A stretch of 19,485 nt of DNA from DATIYW01 sp035517415 (lineage in GTDB: Bacteria; Acidobacteriota; Thermoanaerobaculia; Thermoanaerobaculales; Thermoanaerobaculaceae): contig DATIYW010000191.1 of NCBI GenBank assembly GCA_035517415.1, forward strand, positions 1-19,485, read 5' to 3'. Position numbers and translations under genes: made by a program. Below, piece by piece: positions 14,673-19,485 of the stretch (within the stretch, counting starts at the first letter, position 1; each line of letters starts with the position of its first letter). The notes under the pieces are model-generated. The model had not been told where the DNA came from and ran no database searches. It saw nothing but the letters and a program-made list of their open reading frames with translations.

Positions 14673-15684
14673 GATCGTCGGGCTCCCGCTCAGCCTGGTG
14701 CCGGTGCTGGCGTTCCTCGCCGCGCTGTTCTTCCTCGAGAGCTACCGGCTGGTGAGGTTTCGCGCGGTGCTCGAAGCGATCCTCGCCGGCGCGCTCGCCG
14801 CCGCCGCCTGCTTCCTGCTCGCGCGCTGGCTGATCGGGCGCGGCCTCGTCGACGCCGGCGTGTACGCCCGCTACGCCGCGCCGGCGATCGAGGAGACGGC
14901 GAAGGCGGTGTTCGTGGTCGTGCTGATCCGGCGCGAGTGGGTCGGCTTCATGGTCGACGCCGCGATCTTCGGCTTCGCGATCGGCGCCGGGTTCGCGTTG
15001 GTCGAGAACGTCTACTTCCTCACCGCGGTCGAGAACCCGAGCCCGTTGCTGTGGTGCGTGCGCGGTTTCGGCACCGCGGTGATGCACGGCGGGGCGACGG
15101 CGATCGTCGGCATCGTCTCGAAGGCGCTCTCCGACCTGCGCCAGAGCCAGCGGCTGTGGGTGTTCCTGCCCGGACTCGGCCTCGCGGCGGCCACACACGC
15201 GGTGTTCAACCAGTTCGTGCTGCCGCCGCTGCTCGAGACGCTGGTCGTGATGGTGGCGTTCCCGGCGCTGATCGCGGTCGTGTTCTCGCGCAGCGAGCAC
15301 CTGCTGCAGGGCTGGCTCGAGGTGGGCTTCGGCTCCGACGTCGAGCTCCTCGAGATGATCAAGTCCGGCGAGCTGAAGGACACCAAGGTCGGCGAGTACC
15401 TGCTCTCGCTGCAGAGCCGGTTCCCGCGCGAGGTGCTGGGCGACATGCTCTCCTACCTGCAGATGCGGGTCGAGCTGTCACTCAAGGCGAAGGCGATCCT
15501 GATCGTGCAGAAGGCCGGGATGGAGCCGGCGAAGGACCCCGAGATCGGCGACCGGTTCAAGGAGCTGCGCTACCTCGAGCGCAGCCTCGGCGTGACCGGC
15601 AAGCTCGCGCTCTCGCCGTTCCTCCACACCAGCACGCGCGACCTCTGGCAGCTCCACATGCTGCAGGAGAACGCGGCGGCATGA
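14665..15684 (+). CDS. PrsW-family intramembrane metalloprotease
   Basis: 339 residues with several TM helices over the first 215. PrsW/CPBP-like motifs are all present: PAIEETAKA (Glu76, Glu77, Lys80), FALVENVYF (Glu114, Asn115), AVMHGGATA (His141) and ATHAVFNQF (His178, Asn182). PrsW of Bacillus cleaves the anti-sigma factor RsiW at site 1; relatives cut other membrane proteins. After the membrane part, about 125 residues of soluble helical sequence follow (LEMIKSGELKDTKVGEYLL onward), longer than a minimal PrsW. The start overlaps the peptidase stop (ATGAGTGA), so the pair is translationally coupled. The sigma-regulator pair just downstream is suggestive context, but no RsiW-like substrate is in the window. 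Confidence 0.9.
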   Translation: MSEIVGLPLSLVPVLAFLAALFFLESYRLVRFRAVLEAILAGALAAAACFLLARWLIGRGLVDAGVYARYAAPAIEETAKAVFVVVLIRREWVGFMVDAAIFGFAIGAGFALVENVYFLTAVENPSPLLWCVRGFGTAVMHGGATAIVGIVSKALSDLRQSQRLWVFLPGLGLAAATHAVFNQFVLPPLLETLVVMVAFPALIAVVFSRSEHLLQGWLEVGFGSDVELLEMIKSGELKDTKVGEYLLSLQSRFPREVLGDMLSYLQMRVELSLKAKAILIVQKAGMEPAKDPEIGDRFKELRYLERSLGVTGKLALSPFLHTSTRDLWQLHMLQENAAA

Positions 15685-15739
15685 GCGGGCGCCGGCGCGC
15701 GTTCGAGGCGGTGACGCGGTGGCCGGTGCCGCCGGTGGT

Positions 15740-15748
15740 TGCTAGTAT
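15740..15748 (+). promoter_or_regulatory. Extended -10 promoter of the STAS/kinase pair
   Basis: TGCTAGTAT is an extended -10 element, 27 bases before the TTG start, in the 91-base gap after the PrsW-like gene. No clear -35 is seen. It has the same TGCTA opening as the extended -10 of the membrane regulator. Confidence 0.45.
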
Positions 15749-15775
15749 TCGCGAAACCGGAAAGGGGAGGGCAGC

Positions 15776-16111
15776 TTGCTTGAGCTCAAACTGAGAAGTG
15801 AAGGCGGCTGGTCGGTCGTCGGCCTGGTGGGCCGCCTCGACGTCACCGCGGCGCCGAACTTCGAGCGGCAATGCGACGAGTGGATCGGAGCGGGCCACAC
15901 GCGCATGATCCTCGACTTCTCGCGCCTCGAGTACATCTCGAGCGCGGGCCTGAGCAGCATCATCACGGCCGCCAAGGCGCTCCAGGCGGTCGGCGGCCGG
16001 TTCGCGATCGCGGGGCTGGCCGGCGTGATCAAGGAGGTCTTCTCGATCACCGGCTTCGCGACGCTCTTCCCCAACTACCCCGACGTCGAGGCCGCGCTCA
16101 GGGCCACATGA
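15776..16111 (+). CDS. STAS-domain anti-sigma factor antagonist (RsbV/SpoIIAA-like)
   Basis: 111 residues, one complete STAS domain. It shows the family pattern VVGLVGRLDVTAAPNFE near the start and LDFSRLEYISSAGLSSI at 46-62. Ser56 is in the position phosphorylated by the partner kinase in SpoIIAA/RsbV. Unphosphorylated protein binds the anti-sigma kinase and frees the sigma factor. The start is TTG at 15776, chosen because GGGGAGG lies four bases upstream and the STAS fold begins at once. The kinase-like gene follows within 12 bases. No PP2C phosphatase or sigma factor gene is in the window. Confidence 0.92.
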   Translation: MLELKLRSEGGWSVVGLVGRLDVTAAPNFERQCDEWIGAGHTRMILDFSRLEYISSAGLSSIITAAKALQAVGGRFAIAGLAGVIKEVFSITGFATLFPNYPDVEAALRAT

Positions 16112-16123
16112 GACGCGCGGCTG

Positions 16124-16687
16124 GTGGAGCGATGGACGGCGCCGATGCGAAGCGAGCGTAGCCGGGCGAGGAGGGGCGCTCGCGACCGGGGCCGCGATCC
16201 GCGGCGCCAGCGCGGCGCGCGCGGTCCGGCGCCCGGCGGGGCCGCGCCGGACCCGGCCGGGGGCGGGTCGTCCTCGGAGGTGGCGCGGCGCCGGTTCCGC
16301 GCGCCGGCCGAGGGCGTGGCCGAGATCCTGCAGTTCGTCCTGCCGCTCGCCGAGGCGGCCGGGATCGAGGCGACGCGCCTCGGCCACCTCGAGCTCGCAG
16401 TCGAGGAGTGGGTCGTCAACGTCGGCAAGCACGCCTACCGCGAGCGCCCCGGCGCCGTCGAGGTGGCGGTGCGGCGCGACGCGAGCGCCTTCGTTGTCGA
16501 GCTCGAGGACGAGGGCCCGCCGTTCGACCCGACGGCGGCGCCTGCGCCCGACGTCGGCGCGCCGCTCGAGGCGCGCCGCCCCGGCGGCCTCGGCATCCTG
16601 CTCATCCGCCGCCTGCTCGACGGCGTCGGCTACGAGCGGCGCGGGCGCCGCAACGTCCTCACCCTGGTCGTGAACCGGCCCGTCTGA
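16124..16687 (+). CDS. RsbW-like serine kinase / anti-sigma factor (HATPase_c_2)
   Basis: The GHKL fold is clear in the C-terminal 130 residues. The N box is LELAVEEWVVNVGKHAY (89-105, with Glu95 and Asn99). The G1 box is ELEDEGPPFDP (126-136, Asp129 and Gly131). The G2 box is PGGLGILLIRRLLDGVGY (153-170). Such kinases phosphorylate their STAS partner and hold a sigma factor. The partner is encoded just upstream, so the two form a partner-switch pair. The start is uncertain: the GTG at 16124 or ATG at 16145 gives about 50 extra residues very rich in Arg, Gly and Pro and without family match, while a GTG near residue 53 would start close to the domain but has poor ribosome-site spacing. Confidence 0.85.
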   Translation: MERWTAPMRSERSRARRGARDRGRDPRRQRGARGPAPGGAAPDPAGGGSSSEVARRRFRAPAEGVAEILQFVLPLAEAAGIEATRLGHLELAVEEWVVNVGKHAYRERPGAVEVAVRRDASAFVVELEDEGPPFDPTAAPAPDVGAPLEARRPGGLGILLIRRLLDGVGYERRGRRNVLTLVVNRPV

Positions 16688-16868
16688 CGCCGCCTCGCCC
16701 CGCCGTAATTCACGATATCGCCGCGAAACTGCGACCGAGTTCCGCTCGGCGCTTCTGCGATTCAGTTTCGTCGTATCGGTACGGTGCCGCTTGTCTCAGG
16801 ATGTCCCGCGGAGCCCTGATCCGCCGGCGGCGAGCGGCGTCGCGCCCCCCGCACGCCGACGCCGTGCC

Positions 16869-16896
16869 TTGACAGCCCCCCTCGCCCGGGTATGAT
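16869..16896 (+). promoter_or_regulatory. Near-consensus sigma-70 promoter of the lactate permease gene
   Basis: TTGACA (16869-16874), a 16-base spacer and TATGAT (16891-16896) form the best promoter in the window. The predicted transcript starts about 55 bases before the permease ATG. The rest of the 16688-16956 gap shows only a small CCGAG/CTCGG hairpin (16735-16749) and no convincing gene. Confidence 0.8.
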
Positions 16897-16956
16897 CGAG
16901 GGCAGGTAGAAAGGAACGGCAGACCATATCCCAAACCCTGTGAAGGAGGAGGAGAA

Positions 16957-18753
<1,797 letters not shown>

Positions 18754-18760
18754 CGGCGAC

Positions 18761-18814
18761 CCGCGAATCAGTCGCGGCTCTTCGAGGACCCCGCCCAGCG
18801 CGGGGTCCTCGCAT
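18761..18814 (+). terminator. Strong terminator after the lactate permease
   Basis: CGAGGACCCCGC (18783-18794) pairs perfectly with GCGGGGTCCTCG (18800-18811) over a five-base loop, followed by CATTT. A smaller hairpin, CCGCGA/TCGCGG (18761-18766 with 18772-18777), precedes it. The T-run is short, but the 12-pair stem is strong. Confidence 0.8.
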
Positions 18815-18830
18815 TTCCCGCCGCGACGGT

Positions 18831-18859
18831 TTGACCCCGACCGCGAACGCCCGTACGCT
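18831..18859 (+). promoter_or_regulatory. Promoter of the MBOAT acetyltransferase gene
   Basis: TTGACC (18831-18836), a 17-base spacer and TACGCT (18854-18859) lie just after the permease terminator. The -10 resembles that of the tRNA promoter (TAGGCT), which supports both calls. Confidence 0.5.
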
Positions 18860-18898
18860 GGCGAACCTCGGGACGGCGTGAAAGGACGCGGCGATTCG

Positions 18899-19485
18899 TT
18901 GACCTTCACCTCGCAGTTCTTCCTGTTCGGTTTCCTACCCGCGGTGCTGGCGGCGACGATGCTGGCGCCGGCACGGGCGAGGCTGGCGGTCCTCACGCTG
19001 GCGAGCTACGGGTTCTGCGCTTGGGCCGGGCCCGTGTTCATCTTGCCCCTGGCGGCGATCACGGCGATCGACTACGCGTGCAGCCGGGTGATCGCCGGCG
19101 CGCCGGAGGGCGCTGCGGGGCGCCGGCGGCTCGCCCTTGCGGCCTCGACCGTCGCCAACCTCGGGATGCTGGTGGCGTTCAAGTACCTCGGCTTCTTCGC
19201 CGCGAACCTCGACGCGCTGCTCGCACGCCTGGGGCTCGCCCGCACGGGTCTGGCGGACGCCGTCCGCCTCGCGCTGCCGCTCGGCATCAGTTTCTACGCC
19301 TTCCAGTCGCTCGGCTACGTGATCGACGTCTACCACCGCCGCACCGAGCCGGCGCGCAGCCTGCTCGAGTACGCCTGCTTCCTCTCGTTCTTCCCGCGGC
19401 TGGCCGCCGGCCCGATCGTCCGCTTCAAGGAGTTCGCGCCACGGCTGCGCGCGCCCGCCGTCGGCCTGGCGAGCTTCTCGCGCGG
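18899..19485 (+). CDS. AlgI-type MBOAT O-acetyltransferase, 3'-truncated by the window end
   Basis: The first 195 residues of a membrane-bound O-acyltransferase of the AlgI/DltB class, which moves acetyl groups across the membrane onto polysaccharides such as alginate. The opening LTFTSQFFLFGFLPAVL matches the usual MBOAT start. Further on come the family blocks LPLGISFYAFQSLGYVIDVY and FLSFFPRLAAGPIVRF. The conserved catalytic histidine lies beyond the window. The start is read as TTG at 18899 (AAAGGA upstream) because it gives the family N-terminus; a GTG at 18878 would add seven residues. The gene has its own promoter after the permease terminator. The polysaccharide target cannot be told from here. 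Confidence 0.9.
   Translation, partial: MTFTSQFFLFGFLPAVLAATMLAPARARLAVLTLASYGFCAWAGPVFILPLAAITAIDYACSRVIAGAPEGAAGRRRLALAASTVANLGMLVAFKYLGFFAANLDALLARLGLARTGLADAVRLALPLGISFYAFQSLGYVIDVYHRRTEPARSLLEYACFLSFFPRLAAGPIVRFKEFAPRLRAPAVGLASFSR

Noticed and set aside
16710..16934. Small minus-strand frames between the kinase and the lactate permease
   Set aside because: They run through the permease promoter, lack good ribosome sites and show no recognisable protein.

Overview
The window is very GC-rich DNA with dense genes, small overlaps, frequent GTG/TTG starts and strong C/G bias at third codon positions. The outer-membrane-type barrel protein, the AlgI-type acetyltransferase and the large winged-helix/TolB-like/TPR regulator point to a diderm bacterium. 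The regulator type and the thrS-rpmI-rplT-pheS-pheT block fit an Acidobacteriota-like or related deep-branching high-GC lineage; this placement is inference, because the window holds no marker phylogeny.

Layout. (1) 1-828: 3' part of a membrane-anchored protein with a bacterial Ig-like domain. (2) 887-1270: a promoter, two tandem tRNA-Val genes (anticodons GAC and CAC) and a clear intrinsic terminator. (3) 1374-7302: the translation cluster thrS, rpmI, rplT, pheS, pheT and a small ZapB-like coiled-coil gene. infC, which normally lies between thrS and rpmI, is absent; its place holds a terminator hairpin overlapping the thrS stop codon and a three-stem RNA leader. PheT lacks its usual N-terminal tRNA-binding (EMAP) domain. 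(4) 7406-9544 (minus strand): a one-component membrane regulator with an N-terminal winged helix, one TM helix, a TolB-N/FlgO-like region and TPRs. (5) 9840-11552: a gene diverging from the regulator that encodes a single-pass membrane protein made almost wholly of 55 consecutive nine-residue repeats. This is the most unusual element here. (6) 11739-15684: a secreted fusion of an HExxH metallopeptidase, a beta-propeller and a predicted barrel, overlapping a PrsW-type intramembrane protease gene. (7) 15776-16687: a STAS anti-anti-sigma protein and an RsbW-type kinase. (8) 16957-18753: an L-lactate permease with a near-consensus promoter and a strong terminator, with visibly looser codon use than its neighbours. 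(9) 18899-19485: the 5' part of an AlgI/MBOAT O-acetyltransferase gene, cut by the window end.

How the parts may work together. thrS to pheT is a housekeeping translation operon with likely L20 feedback at the leader. The downstream half is envelope-oriented: a membrane-anchored repeat protein, an exported peptidase/barrel, an intramembrane protease and a sigma-factor partner-switch pair. The divergent arrangement suggests that the membrane regulator controls the repeat protein. Nothing in the sequence proves this link, and the function of the repeat protein is unknown.
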